From: Glandiceps talaboti
Taxonomy: Eukaryota; Hemichordata; Enteropneusta; Spengelidae
Assembly (NCBI RefSeq): GCF_964340395.1
Contig: NC_135566.1
Coordinates: forward strand, 1,202,501-1,266,500
Length of the DNA: 64,000 nucleotides
Direction of reading: 5' to 3'
Numbering within the stretch: position 1 is the stretch's first letter; each line of letters starts with the position of its first letter. The notes under the pieces are model-generated. The model ran no database searches and had not been told where the DNA came from. It worked only from the letters and a program-made list of their open reading frames with translations. The position numbers and the translations under genes are program-made. Of the stretch, positions 1 through 13,935 are shown in pieces.

Positions 1-965
1 GTCGTTATATAACTTAGTTGTTCGTTTCATGTTCTTTAAGTCACCCTATGAATTGTACGTTTCTAGTTTGTAAACTCGTCTAATAAGTTGTACTTTTCAT
101 GGGGTTCTTTTTGCGAAATCAAATCAAGTTGATGAATATGTTTATTAGACGCTAGTAAAATAGTATGAATATTTATATTTTAATTCATTATCTTTACTTA
201 ACCCAGCTTTCTATAGATTCTAGAACTCCAATCGTTTCTATTTCATCACACAATAGACCCAATATAGAAACCATAATATGATGAAATGCATGTCGCAAAG
301 TATGGTTGTGCGATTTACGAGCGTACTCATCAGCAAAGATAGTTTTCAAAGCATTTGAAGAGTTCACATATTTTTTTCAGGAGAACAGTGTAAAACGTTT
401 ATCAACACATGGCGATCTTTGTACGTAAACAGTAACAATTACATCGTAAAGGAATTCCACCGTTGTAATCCCTCACTGCACATAAAGTTTTATGAAGCCC
501 AGTCACTTTATACCTATTTGCTTATTTTATATCGTAATAGATAAAAAGGGAATTAAATACATTGTTTCGGTTTCCTTTGTAGTTCTTCAGAGAGCACTCA
601 AAGTGGCATCACGTGTACATGGACGTTATTTGTCGTATTTGTAAACGTGGAATAAATATATGATTAACTTGTGATGGTAAGATAATATGCTATAGGGTGA
701 GGATGGTTGGTGAGAAAGACAAGTTGTCTGATAGATAGATCTAGATGACAGAGACCACCGTTCCATTAGAGATCAATGTTTACACAGACCTTAGACGAAA
801 CCTTGAATCTGTTAAGTTATCTGTGCATCAGTAAACGACATACAGAGTGACACTTCTATGGTTTAACACTATTCTGATAAAATCCACAGACAAAAACAAT
901 TTAAGCAAATAATCTAAACAAAACTGAGATATGAGACAAAGCAGTACAGTTACAGGATAATAAAG

Positions 966-968
<3 letters not shown>

Positions 969-1026
<58 letters not shown>
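969..1026. repeat. (AT)n microsatellite
   Basis: Pure alternating AT for roughly 56 bp. A second, longer AT block follows at about 1098, separated by about 70 bp of unique sequence. Confidence 0.95.
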
Positions 1027-1027
<1 letters not shown>

Positions 1028-1097
1028 TGTCTGATGATCGCAATATGCGTGAAACTCCGAGTTACACCCAAGAAAGAGTTCCAGTACTACCAAAACT

Positions 1098-1134
1098 ATA
1101 TATATATATATAACTATATATATAACTATATATA

Positions 1135-1198
<64 letters not shown>
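1098..1198. repeat. (AT)n microsatellite with periodic AACT interruptions
   Basis: Alternating AT interrupted three times by AAC at the left side, then pure to the right end. The interruptions give a local 14-bp period, which suggests partial homogenisation. Confidence 0.95.
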
Positions 1199-1199
<1 letters not shown>

Positions 1200-4100
1200 T
1201 GTGAGATGAGAGTTTGTGTAGGTGTCTTGGTTGGCTACCACATATATAGTTATATAAATTAATGTAACAAGATTTTACAGTCAAAACAAACAAGTATGTC
1301 ATATGTGGTGTAACATTAGTGTGACTGATGTGAAAGTACTTTTCAAAATATTACAGAAAGTAAGTGATGGAATGATTGATGTGCAAAGCAATGGGTGATA
1401 ACTATTGGTAGTGAAAACTCTGTCGAGATTAACGTGAAGTAAAAACACTTACAGTAAAGTCATGGAAGTGTATAATGTCAAAATCAACATTGAACATAGC
1501 ATGTAGGAATAAAGCACTTACATGACTTCTATCAATGTCAAGGTATATTAATTTTCCAAATGTTTGAGTAGGTCTATCACATTAATATATTTTAAAAGAT
1601 GGGGTTAATAGCAATTCGATCCAATTCTGATTAATGATGCATTAGCTGTTTAAGTATTTTAAAAATCCCAAACGTCACTAAAACAATCAATTATGATATG
1701 CCATTATTATGAATTATTGCACTAATCATTATCATTTTGGTTTCCTGGCAACACTATTGTTTGTTGGTTACGACTAAACAAACCGCCTCATTAACATTGT
1801 CAATAGTACAGAACATTGAACCAGGGAGGTTCTACGAGTTTTTAGAGTTTTATTTGCTAGCTCAGATTTGTAATAAAGGCTATACAAATGGCTTGTATCA
1901 ATAATAAATATGCAAATAAATTTTATATTGGTAGGCTTGTAACACAACTGTCACAGTCTCTCTTATTGATTGATTTAATGGTATATGCCTCGATTTTATC
2001 AAATAACTGAACTTGAGTTACATCTATTTAATATTAACATACTTCAGAACAGAATGATAGATTATCCTAGTTTGGTCTCCAACCACTGCTGTAAATGAAA
2101 GACCTCAGTCATATAACTGGCTTGGAATGGAAGTGGTACCAAGCTAAGATTGCCAGGTTATAGTTCAAATGCCAACGTATTGCTGAACGTTGCCAGGTGG
2201 TTGCTCTGCCCAGCACGTTTTGCGATGACAGAACATGGGGAATGTTATTTAAAGTTGACCATTGTCAACAGGTGAACTATTATATGCAAGGGTTGTCGTT
2301 ATCACAGGCTTGACTTGACGTATGAATCTTCGTTCCGTTTTGAGAAAGAAATCAAACCTTTCTCCAATCCAGAGATTGATATAATGGAACCAGTTATACT
2401 GTTGATAATAGGAAACGAAAACACCAAGAATTGTTGAAATGTTTGGACATCCAATCATGAAAGGTTTAGACTGTATTAAATTATTACATATAACGACACT
2501 CGAGGATGTCTATTTATATCAAAGCAATGGAAATTGCGTTTAGAGTGCCAACTACTGAAATTGTAAGTTTGAAAATTGGCGGGAAATTGTATAATAAAAG
2601 TCAACTTTTGCTTCAGGTTGCCAGGATACCAGCAGACGCAAAAATGTCTTTTGCGGGTATCATTTTGATATCAAACACCGCTTCATTATACTTCATACAT
2701 TACATTTGTTGCCAGGATGTGCGTTGATAGTCAGGTAACTGTATCGAATCCTAGGGCTATAAATTCAGAGCTGCTTTTGACATTCTAATCACGATCATAG
2801 CTCACAATAGTAGTAATGGCGATGAAATCAGAAAACAGATGGTTCATCTCTTACAAATCTTTTTGTATAGCTATGCGATGCACTGATTTGTACTCCAATT
2901 TTAAGTGGTTACATATGTTTCACTTTTTCATTCTCAAATAATCAAACACATTGGTAGATGCTCTTGTCGTACAATTAGAAATCATGGTTGGGATCTGACA
3001 GCAGCGTGTGGTACCGGATTTACCAAAGGTTGTTCTGACAAAAGAAACGGTTTTCGTTCGTTCTTCCTTGTATTATCTAATAAGTGAATCGTGTATTTGA
3101 AGGACTTTGTTTCCATACAATAGGGCGATAAGCTTACACGTGTCATTATTTTTATGGAACATTGGAAAGTCACAACAAGATTGAAATGTCGGACACGGAT
3201 ACAAAATCGACTTTATTAGTATCTGAATAGAAACGTATCACAAGATAGCAATTCAACACACGTTTGTCTTTCTATTATTTGCGAAAAAATAGCAAAGTAC
3301 ATAAGTAAACATAGAAACACACTACATTCTTTGAGTTTGAAAATGAAATTGAAGGATGGCGTTTATTGATATATATTTACAATAGGTCAACCAAATGATA
3401 TGGACGTGAAAATGAATCGCGTCGTTTGCTGTGTCAATATTTCCCCACGACTTTACTACAATGTGGGTTTTTCCTATTTTGCCAGAAGGATGATAGAGCG
3501 ACTGGGGCTTATTTGTACTTTGCTTGTATCTCGGGATCGTAAATAATGGCTGCAATAGGGAGATTGAATTCTCAATAGAAAAGTCTTGGCCAAGGAGACT
3601 AACTGTTCTTGTCGTGGAAGTGAAATTGACATTCAGCCACTCACTTCACTTGGCAATAAACGAATTATTATTAAGACTGAGAGGAAAGGCCTGCGACAAA
3701 TACCCACCATTGTTATCAATAGCTTGTGGTTAATATTCATTCAGCACTTCTCAAAAAAAAAACATGTTTAAATGTATGCAAAAACCTCCGACGGACAAAC
3801 ACACATACAAACAACACGGTTTTGTTCTAGTGAAATACAAATGTGTTATCCCGTAGGATACGAAACCATCACTGTATTGAACGGAGCTACTAGAGACAAC
3901 ATCAACGCCACAATACAGTAGAATTGACTCTCACTGATTGAAAGTAAAGGTAACGTTTGACGATAATATAAATCAAATGTATACGACTGACGAAAACATT
4001 ATCTAGTATAATGACATTATCTGGTTTTGTGTCCAGTATAGTTTTGTTTGCAATACATCGCTCCATTTATTCACACATACTGACCTATTCCCGCCAACCA

Positions 4101-5756
4101 ATTATCAAATTAACCCCCCCCCCCCTTTGATACCACACATTTAAGTAACGCACACCATGCGTTTTCATAACATTTAACAATTTGAAAAGACACAAAACTA
4201 CAAAGCAAACAACAGGTACATGTATATATTCGATTCCATGACCTCGGCACCGAACCACTAACGAAGCTCGAGTATTTTACCACATGACACACTATTTCCT
4301 AGACCACATGACACAGTCTCTCCAAAAACTAAAGTCACAAGCCGTGTTACCAAAGGCTGATATGACAAAGTGTGTTTCAATACATCGGCCAACAGTTTGA
4401 TACGATTAAAGGATAAACCTCAAATGTCTTTGTAGTTTTTTTTTCGAGAGTCCCTTAGTACGTAGAGTACACAGCAACAGATGTTGCACGGAAAGTGGCA
4501 TCAAGCATATAACAATATTAACCACTTCTGTATCGGCCACTTTCCCGCCAATAAAATATTACCTGATATTTGTATTACTTTGTCAGATTTGTGGTATAAT
4601 AGTTCAACTGTATCCTTGACACCCGTCTTTGACCTAACCGTGTTTACTATGGTTATTATTTGGCAAACAAGAAAAGCGCTTCAACTCGTTAAGAAGTATT
4701 TTCCATAACGGAAAATAACTTTGTCGGTGCAGTACATGATCATTAGATCACATCATGACGTATGCTTCGATATTGACAGTATCATATATAATATTAAAGT
4801 GTATTGAACTGGAAAGAGAAGGATTTGTGAATGTTTGCCATGGCCCATGACGTATGTCGGTCTCTATCACCGTCTTTCCTCTGTTTTTAGGTTTACAGAA
4901 AGCGAAGCGTTAAATGTCACATCTCAATCTCTTTTGCTCATCTTTTCCTTCATTCTACTTCAATTGCCTTGTATAAAGGTATCCTTTGATACATGAAAAT
5001 CGTACCGTGATTATCGCATGATGTGATAATTCTGACTGTTATAGAAATGTATTCACCTTTGAGTTGATGTGATTTATAAGTAATAAGGATTACGAATGGA
5101 GAGTTTTAGATTCACCTGTACCATTCATTACGGTTTTACCATATTTTGACAAACAATAGTTCAAAGTAAAGGCAATATCGCAGTGTTCATATCTAAAGTA
5201 CAGTGGCTAGTATTACTTCAAATAGTAACAATGTATTAAACGTGTACATATTGTAATGAAACCATGGCATAACTGATCTAACGCTTGCCTCTAGCTAAAC
5301 ATATTACAACAGTTAACCAGTGCCGGGTGTTTGAAAGTTCATATGACGATGCCAGTTAGGGCCCTACCCGGCGTCTACTGCTTAAACGTCTACAAAAATC
5401 CAGTTTCAACATAAAATGGATTTTTGTCCACAGAGTGGGGATAGAAATACGTAAACGTTCGCTATTGACAAACTGATGTCAGCATAAAAACACAAGCTCG
5501 GTTTTACATAATATTTGATAACATAAAATATAGTAATATGGTACTTGTATATCGCAATCTGACTGGATTCTAAATACACAAGTTTAACCGAATCAAAGCT
5601 AACCTCACGTAATGTAATCTAAATAATGTAACCTATCCTAAGGTTATACTTCACTACCCTGTATTGCCTCCCTACCCGACCCAAAAAAACGCTACCTAGC
5701 GTAGTCTTACCTAACTTTTCCCAACCTGTTCCAACGTACCTATTCACATCCCAGTC

Positions 5757-5851
5757 AACCTAACCTAACCTAACCTAACCTAAACTAACCTAACCTAACC
5801 TAACCTAACCTAACCTAACATAACCTAACCTAACCTAACCTAACCTAATCT
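5757..5851. repeat. Interstitial (CCTAA)n / (TTAGG)n block
   Basis: About 19 tandem TAACC pentamers with few substitutions, preceded by degenerate copies. It is followed at 5879-5921 by a diverged CTAAA series. The minus-strand unit is TTAGG, the arthropod-type telomere pentamer. Here it is internal and imperfect. Confidence 0.9.
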
Positions 5852-5878
5852 AAAATAGATTAATTTAAACAAACCGAA

Positions 5879-5921
5879 ACTAAACTAAACTAAACTAAAG
5901 CAAACTAAACTAAACTAACCT
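5879..5921. repeat. Degenerate (CTAAA)n tract
   Basis: Tandem ACTAA units directly to the right of the (CCTAA)n block. It probably derives from the same array by C-to-A drift, with one GCAAA interruption. Confidence 0.75.
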
Positions 5922-8900
5922 TACCAAACCAAATAAACTAAACCCAACCCATCTTAGCTTATAACCGTATCTAACACAACGAAGTCTGAGACAATATAAG
6001 ATGACCTGTTCATGGCTTGACCTGGTTCTAAAGTAACCCGACAGAACACGTGACCTTATCTATCATAACTATACCTGGCATATACACTTACCTTTTAGAT
6101 ATAAAATTGAAAAAGGATAGCAAATTTTACACTATGGTTGTCTAAAACTCGACAGCATAGAAGTAACGACATTCTGAACACTAAGAACAGATTAACAATC
6201 TCCCCGTTGTAATCACAACAACGCATTTCATGTTGACGACCTTTGACATGGTTATATTTTACTCTCGCACACGGTAAATACACACCATGACACAATGACA
6301 ATTTCAATAATATGGTGAGGGGAAGTACTCACAGTTAGATTTCAAAAAGCTGTTACATTTATGGTCATTCTAAACGGAAATCCATAAAAAAAAAACCCGA
6401 CACGTCATTTTTTTAGGCTTATAATTTGACGTTGATATGATAGATATGGTGTGTAAAAGTGTGTGTAGTTGCCACGTCATTCACATATGATGGCCAGATG
6501 AGTAAACAACAACAACTGTTCCTTTCTGAAATGAAATGAACAAAGTACTTTATGATCATAAAAAAACACATTAATGTCGACGAGTTCATATCAATTAACA
6601 CAATCATAAAAAGCAGAATGTTACAAAAAGATCGGCAATAACAAAACATCAAAGTCTTCAATTGTAATTTGAATCATCGAAACCCAACATTACGGAGTGC
6701 ATAAAAACAAGACCAGTGCTAAAAGTGTAGTGTCCCCCTACTCAGAAAAATAAACATTTGTCGTAAAGCATGGTTTTACGCCAACATTCACATTCATTCG
6801 ATACTAACGTTAACTGTGTAATCTGGTAAAGTAACCTGACTACTACCAGCACCGGACAAGTAATTCACTAAATGTGACGATGTTTTCAAATTTCCAATAA
6901 TTTGCATCTTTATTCTTTTGAATCTCAATAACTGTTTTAGTTGGTAAAGAATACAAGCTGTATATACGTTGTTTGTCACAGCTGTAATGCTATAGGACAT
7001 TGTGATTCATAGGTCATGTTGATGGTTGATAGGCAAGGAGTGGAAAAGTTCAAACCTATGTGGTATTTGACCTTATTGTTATCAAGAAGCTATATGGTTA
7101 AATATCTTGGTCAAAGCTCTTCATTACATTGTCATTAGAATTGATTTTAAAAACTTCGTTGTCCTATTTTTGGCTACCTTAGAACTTGTTAAAGCTTGAA
7201 TTATAAAAACGGTCGTAAATTGCTAAATGTTGTCAACATTGTGTTATAAATTGATCATATTCACGATTTTGATTTCTGCAAAGTTTGTGATTTAATGTTT
7301 ATTAGTAAGTTGGGGTGGGGTGGTAACATGATAACAACAGTAAAGGTATGTACAGCCAGTCAAATAGGGCGATTTTATACCTCAGTTCACATCGGACACA
7401 AAATACATGAACAAATAATTAACCAGTAAGTAGTCACTTGATTATGACAGGAAAGGCCTTATTTCTAGAGTGGTTAATTTTGGCGGCGGAAACACATATC
7501 CTGTTATTTGGTGAAATTGCTGAAAGTGTCTTCACTTGCTCAGTCGCATCCCACAACGTATTGTCTGTGTAGCGTGAGTTTGAGATTAGAAACGTATTTT
7601 ACTGACTCTGTTTTAAACATATGGTAGATATATCAATCGTAAAGTACAGACTAAAAAAGAACAAAAACGAGATTAATGGAGTGTATGGACATCAACACGG
7701 GACAGCATAGAGTTGTTCAGAGGCTTTTAATGCAGAACAATACACTTTGATGTATGGAGCATTGCCTTAAACATAAATTGACTGACCAGCCGGTCAGATA
7801 TACAATGCACTAAAACCCAAGATTGTATATCGTTGAATCCACCATTTCCTATAAATACGTCATCATCTCATATACAACAACACATTTTACACTATCATAT
7901 TCTGCTACAATATTGTCTGAATATGCATCGGTATCCATCATAGCACATTCATTTATGAAGAACTGTTTCCTGTTTCATATCCATCGACTTTGCTGAGAAA
8001 TGATTACACCCCTTTCGTCCAATATATCTAACGTGTTGAAATAATGGTATCCATCGCACACCATTACATCATCTTGTTTTGAATACTGGTGTACGTACTA
8101 TAGTACCCCTATTTGTGGTGTACTATAGTACTCCTATTTGCCTGATATAACCTGCAAATTAAGTTTAACAATTATATCGTGTTATTATAATAAACAATAT
8201 CATCAGTGAGACAATATCACCCATCATACTACGTCATATCGATAGACAGTATATCGTCCTATCCATCACATTATATCCCAATTCCTATAATCTTACCATA
8301 TGTTCAATATGCAAATTATTCATGATGTATTGCCCACATCCGTTCAATATTACCCTACGATGAATATTAACCCACGTTAAACATCTCTATTTTAATAAGA
8401 CAATATAACTATTATTAGCATTACATACTGTGTGTTCTACCGTACCTCCAATCATTCTTTTATACCTAACACCACTTACTGTATAAACTCTGATTTCCCT
8501 CATGTATACATACTGTAACTATTTTGTTAAATAACATGCATGTATTATCATTTTCAAACTTATAATATCATGCACCCATTTTGAAAACAAATGTTGTTTT
8601 TATTTTTAATATGCTAACAGAGAATTGCTTCCATGGGAACATGAAATGATAAACTGATTAGCCAGAGTTAGTCTGGATTATATTGCTGTGATTAAAAACA
8701 GCACATTGTAATAAATACAGTTTAGGTCGACACCATTTACCATTTGCACGATATACTCATATACCCAGAGGTGAATAAACTTTATTCAGTGTATTTTTAC
8801 ATGATATAAGATAGATGTATTTGTCATTGTATATCGAAAATTGAAGTCTAAAACCAGTGTACAATTTATGAAAATACCCAGTGTCGGCATCAGTGGTCTT

Positions 8901-9582
8901 TTGATGTGGGTATGCAATACCGGCAATTCGTGGCAATGTGACTGTTATTTTTATGCGAAGGCACGGTTCCTAAATAACTTAAGAAATGAAGGTGTCGTTA
9001 TAATGTTACTCTGTATTTGTTGTAAAGGGAGAGAACTTTAATGGTGACCTGAGAACGAGTCTCAATGCTACACTAGCCACGAAACAGTTCAAAATAATAT
9101 TTTGATTCATTTCATCCGTTGTTGGTTGTCGGTTCAACCAAAATAACAATGTAGGCTGGTTTATATACACGTATACATTTTTATGAAAGATCACGGGATT
9201 TCACCCGCTGAGATCAGAAAAGGCGCGTTTACCGTCCAGTGAGTTTTGTACTTTGTATATCCGTACGACTTTATTAAAACATTATTTCTCCATGTCGTCA
9301 ACTCAGTGTGCCACGAAAAATTGATTGACAAGTTGAAACGTTTGCAGTCATGTGTAAAACGCACTTTATTTTGATAACAAAGTGAATGATATTTTCCATC
9401 AAAACTATAATTTATTTTGGCAAGGTGGAAATTCGGGATACTTTTGTAGTGGATACAACGAACAAAATTACTTCGTTGTAAAACCATATTTTAATGATGA
9501 TGAAAGAGCGATCTTGAGTCGGAATACTGTTGTCGTGGCAACGATTACCTGTCACGTCATCAAGATGATGACAGGATGCTAT

Positions 9583-9597
9583 CACCAGAGGGCGGTA
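9583..9597 (+). promoter_or_regulatory. CTCF-like motif
   Basis: The sequence CACCAGAGGGCGGTA resembles the core of the CTCF consensus (CCASYAGRKGGCRS). It sits in a CpG-richer, non-repetitive stretch. A second GAGGGCGCGCC string lies near 9904. This is sequence resemblance only; GAGGGCGC strings also occur in dispersed repeats of many marine invertebrates. Confidence 0.3.
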
Positions 9598-10964
9598 AAG
9601 GTCAAATGGTTGTCACATTCGATTCGTTCTCGTCGTCATTTTCTATGTTTAAAGGCCATGCAAGAATTTATTCCATGAACACAATCAGTTTTTGTAAGAT
9701 AACTATTGACATGCATTTATACATATTATCTAAAATTACAAAATGTGCCGGCATCACCTGGTTAGATTCAATTCAGATGAACTACAAAATAAATCGAAGT
9801 TCACCATTTTGTCTATGCCATCAAATCCCTGTACTATTGTGCACGTGATTTTCAATCAGTTTTTGCTTGATTTTGAACGATTTTGTCATCTGGGTTTCAA
9901 GTTGAGGGCGCGCCATGTCAATGTAAGTTCACTTAATCTACAAAACACTATATTGTTACCAAAATATGGATTAATATTGATTTTCTTTCTTTTTTCTAAA
10001 CAAATTCCACTTTTTAACATGGTTGAATAATTAGAAAGCAACCATGATTTTTTAAAGAAAATTTACGTCAGAGATCTTTGAGCGTACAATCCTAACTTAA
10101 ATAGACGATATCGATTCTATTCATGACTCACTTTTATACAACTGCTTATTTTTAGCTAACCAATACCAACTCGATAAGTGGGTGACATAATGTGATGAAG
10201 AACCTCTCAATAGTCGGAGAGTCTGGTAATTCCATTTGCCTAGATGAATGATTCGAACCATGTTTTTCCCCCAGGTAGACCATAACAGTACCTACCCTCC
10301 CCCGTCCCATTTGAGTATCTGTTTTTATCCTGGCTTCCATTCACTATTCTTCACTTGGAACGACTACATTTGAGTATTATAAAGAGTTGATGTTAACAGT
10401 GACTTTCAATTTTCCGACATGATGACATAGTCACGTGGGAAAGAAACAAACGAAAATCAAAAGAACACATAATAAACCGAAATACTTGAACCCTGCAACT
10501 AGTCAAAACATATCAACTGTGTATCTTACTACAGGGATTAAACTAACTATTTCTTGGAATTTCATCTGAATATGGTCAAACATGGAATATAAATGTACAG
10601 TCCTTCATTGTGTCGAATCAAAAGTAGTCTTCGTTTACTTGCCTAAGTTATTTCAGTGCAGTGCCCTTTGATGCACCTAGACGTGTTTGGGTTCAGTCCG
10701 TTCAGATCTGATTTCACATTTGTCTAGTCAAATCCCAACGCTGTACGATACTTTGTCTATATTTTATAATATTAATAAAATCACAACTTTACTACCTAGT
10801 AACATATTTCAATTCCGAAATATATCATCACACCTGGACAGTTTAGTGAATAATTTTTAAAAAATAAATTTTTCAAACTACTACTAGTGTGTCAGAACTG
10901 AACTATGACACTGGGTATTCACAAGGTATATAGTTTGTACCATTCCACCAAAAATGAGTATGTC

Positions 10965-11070
10965 GTATGTATGTATGTATGTATGTATGTATGTATGTAT
11001 GTATGTATGTATGTATGTATGTATGTATGTATGTATGTATGTATGTATGTATGTATGGAGAGAGAGAGAT

Positions 11071-11135
<65 letters not shown>

Positions 11136-11216
11136 GAGACAGAGACAGAGACAGAGACAGAGAGATAGAGAGACAGAGAGTGAGAGAGCCAGAGAGACAG
11201 AGAGACAGAGACAGAG
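10965..11216. repeat. Compound microsatellite (GTAT)n-(GA)n-(ACAG)n
   Basis: Three adjoining simple repeats: GTAT tetramers (about 10965-11056), GA dimers (about 11057-11086) and ACAG tetramers (about 11087-11130), grading into mixed GACAGA to 11216. Long frames on both strands here (for example tandem Tyr-Val-Cys-Met) are artefacts of the repeat. Confidence 0.95.
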
Positions 11217-11791
11217 ATGTCATATAGTTTGGAAAAGATTACTGGTGGTGAATTATGATATAACCAAATTTGAATAAATGTTTTATAGAATGCACACCTG
11301 GTGTATATCAAAGAATGGTTATTATTGGCTTCTTCAGTAACCAAAGACCATCAAGATTTTATATATATCTACCCAATACATTGGAAGTAACTCAAAGAAA
11401 AGGGCATGCATAACATAGTATAATTATATACAAAATGCCCTAATTTACATTTTATGAAAATAATCACAATAGCTTAATATTGGAATATCATCATGTTAAT
11501 TTATATATATATTAAATTTACTACTTTCATTAATACGTTTTTCAATTGTTTTTTTTTGTTGATTTCAGGTTGAATGAGAACAACCTATTGATATAGCCAC
11601 AAGGGATTTCATTATGTTGTTTTAATAGGCAGCAAAAATAATATCCACAGGATATTAAAAATAATATAGCATAACGATAGAATCAGTTAGCTCGGACAAT
11701 TACTGATGTTATGGTTTTTATCGATTAGTGACTTAAAAAGATATTAAAGTTCTCCTTCAAACGAGTTCAAAATTAGACCGAAATTAGAGTG

Positions 11792-12066
11792 GAGAAATTT
11801 TACAGTCAAATTTGTAGATATTCACTCAGATGAAATAAGTCTTGTAATGGTTTTAGGGTAGATTAACCGACTTTTTGCATACTATCTGGTAGTATTACCA
11901 CTCTTGTTATATATATTGGATTGTTTTAAGTTAATCTGTAGACTTGTTTTATTTAGATTATTCATTTCCATGGAGTTCTACATTATTACCATTACAGATG
12001 ACTTAAGAAATTTTACAGTCAAATTTGAAGATATTCACTCAGATAAAATAAGTCTCGTGGCAATTT
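11792..12066. repeat. Local duplication of about 55 bp, 215 bp apart
   Basis: The segment at about 11796-11850 (AAATTTTACAGTCAAATTTG followed by AGATATTCACTCAGAT) recurs at about 12010-12064 with only a few changes. The flanks differ. I see no coding frame across it. Confidence 0.7.
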
Positions 12067-13935
12067 TGTTCGCAATTTACAAAATTTTGCATATCTCATA
12101 TTACCTATCCCTGTAGTGTATTCAAACGGTACGGTCTGTACATGAAGTATCATCTCAAGCTAAAGTCAGTTACAAAATGTACATACATAAATTTGTTTTG
12201 TAGTAAATCGGCGTTGAAACAACATGATAGTGGTTGCTAAATATGCATAGTGTATTGGTAACCCGGCGAGACTGTTTTTTTCTACGATATCTGAATACAA
12301 GTCTACGCCTAAGCAATGCCCAAAAGGATTCAACGTCTTCTCGATAACCAAGTTGGAATAAATATACAATATTCATAAACAAACACTCATAATCATCTTG
12401 ATAATTTCAATATTGTATTCTTAATTTAATAATAATTAATTTAATAAGTATCAGTGTGATTCAAGTGATACCTAGATCTGGTTACGAATGGGACATCAAG
12501 TAAACGTAACTAATAGACGAGCAGACATAATATTGTTCATATCAGTATATTTGTTATCTCTATTGTTGATCATTAATAGACTTATTGCGTCTTGAAAGAA
12601 GTTAATTGGGCGATGTAATGGAAGATTCAAAGAATGGAGTATCGACCAGAGAAATTGTATACCTGAAATGAACTCACGAATCATGAAATTTAAATGCATT
12701 TCTATTTTTACTTCTGATCAATTCGAAAAACCATCGATCTCTGAACCATGTATTTTATGTCCTGTACACAAAGATGAATGACAATAAACAGTGCAGATCC
12801 AACAAAGGTTCATTGAAAAAGATTTAGCGTCATCTCTGTATTTGTTGGTAAACATTTACACGTAATACAGACGCCCTGTACACACATTCCACCAGGAACC
12901 ACCTTTGGTATGCTTTCACTGATATCTGTTTGATAAACAGTCAAACAAAGAAGTCAATCGTCTGGACAGGACTGTGTAATGCTGAGTAGTAAACTACTAA
13001 CGATAAAGTCTAGACGTTATTTAATATGGGGACTTTCTTTGTTGTAGTTTCGGATATGCTTGCTTTGCTCAAAATGACCAATTTGTAAACAACATGGCGA
13101 GTGAATAATTCTTGCAGTACATTGCAATGGGGAAGGAAGCAAAACAGTAGCTTGTAGTTTGCCGGAGTCGTTTATACAAGGACGACACTGAGTTGTCGTA
13201 CTCATTATTTGCCCTGTAAATCTGTTGGACTTTTGAGAAGTAGATCCGATTCCTGCGATGCTACAAGACTGAATTGTAGTAATACTTCGATACTGACACT
13301 TCTATTCGTAATCAGACACGACACAAGAAGTGCGCTGTGGGTAGGTAGCTTTGGATTTCATGGTCTCTCCGTCTGTTATAAGATAAGGAAGCCGATTCAA
13401 AACTTAAAACTTTCCGGATCATTTTCTGTTGAGGTTGTTTCTCACTTTCTTGCTAATTTTCTGTCGAAATTATGTTTTTCATCAACCATGTAAGCCAAAG
13501 CAGGTTTTGTGTAATAAGAAAGAAGATTGCCACATACTACAATATAGGCAGAGGTATAGATGCTGTTTGATCAAATGTCTTAAGAAAGGCTTAAGACAAG
13601 TCTTTACATAGGCTTGAAAGACAGTCGGGTTAGGAACCAAATGGAAAACACAGTGGGCAAATATACCTAAAGTAAAGTACATTTACAGTTTGGTGGAAAG
13701 GAAGCCATCTCAATCAACAAGTACACGACATCTCTCTCACATGTTGTTTACCTCGCAGATTGTTTTGGCATCTGGAGATTCCTCCATGTGTACCACTACT
13801 GACAAGTTTAAACTCTGTAAACCTAGAGACAAACACTTGTGTTTTGACTTTAATAGCTGTGACAGAACAAAGGGAAAAGGTTATATGAGCTTAACATATC
13901 ATAATAACAACTATCATAAGATGGACACAATTGCA

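Larger units (their letters stand above)
1..13930. other. CpG-normal region with no supported gene
   Basis: No open frame here combines an ATG, splice signals and coding-like composition, so I call no gene. The longest frames (about 98 codons near 9191-9678) overlap on both strands and read like low-stop-density DNA. CpG dinucleotides are clearly more frequent than to the right of 15 kb. The stretches between the listed repeats (about 1200-5750, 5930-10960 and 11220-13930) show no structure I can name beyond the sites listed separately. Confidence 0.6.

Noticed and set aside
9191-10030. Cluster of 90-98-codon frames on both strands
   Set aside because: They overlap in three frames with no codon-like bias, no acceptor/donor pairing and no recognisable motif. 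Low stop density in slightly GC-richer DNA explains them.
10903-11344. Overlapping frames of 106-141 codons
   Set aside because: They are translations of (GTAT)n, (GA)n and (ACAG)n.
13209-13493. 94-codon plus-strand frame in a CpG-containing stretch
   Set aside because: No ATG at the start and no motif; an opposing frame is present to the left. It could be a conserved element, but I cannot support a gene.
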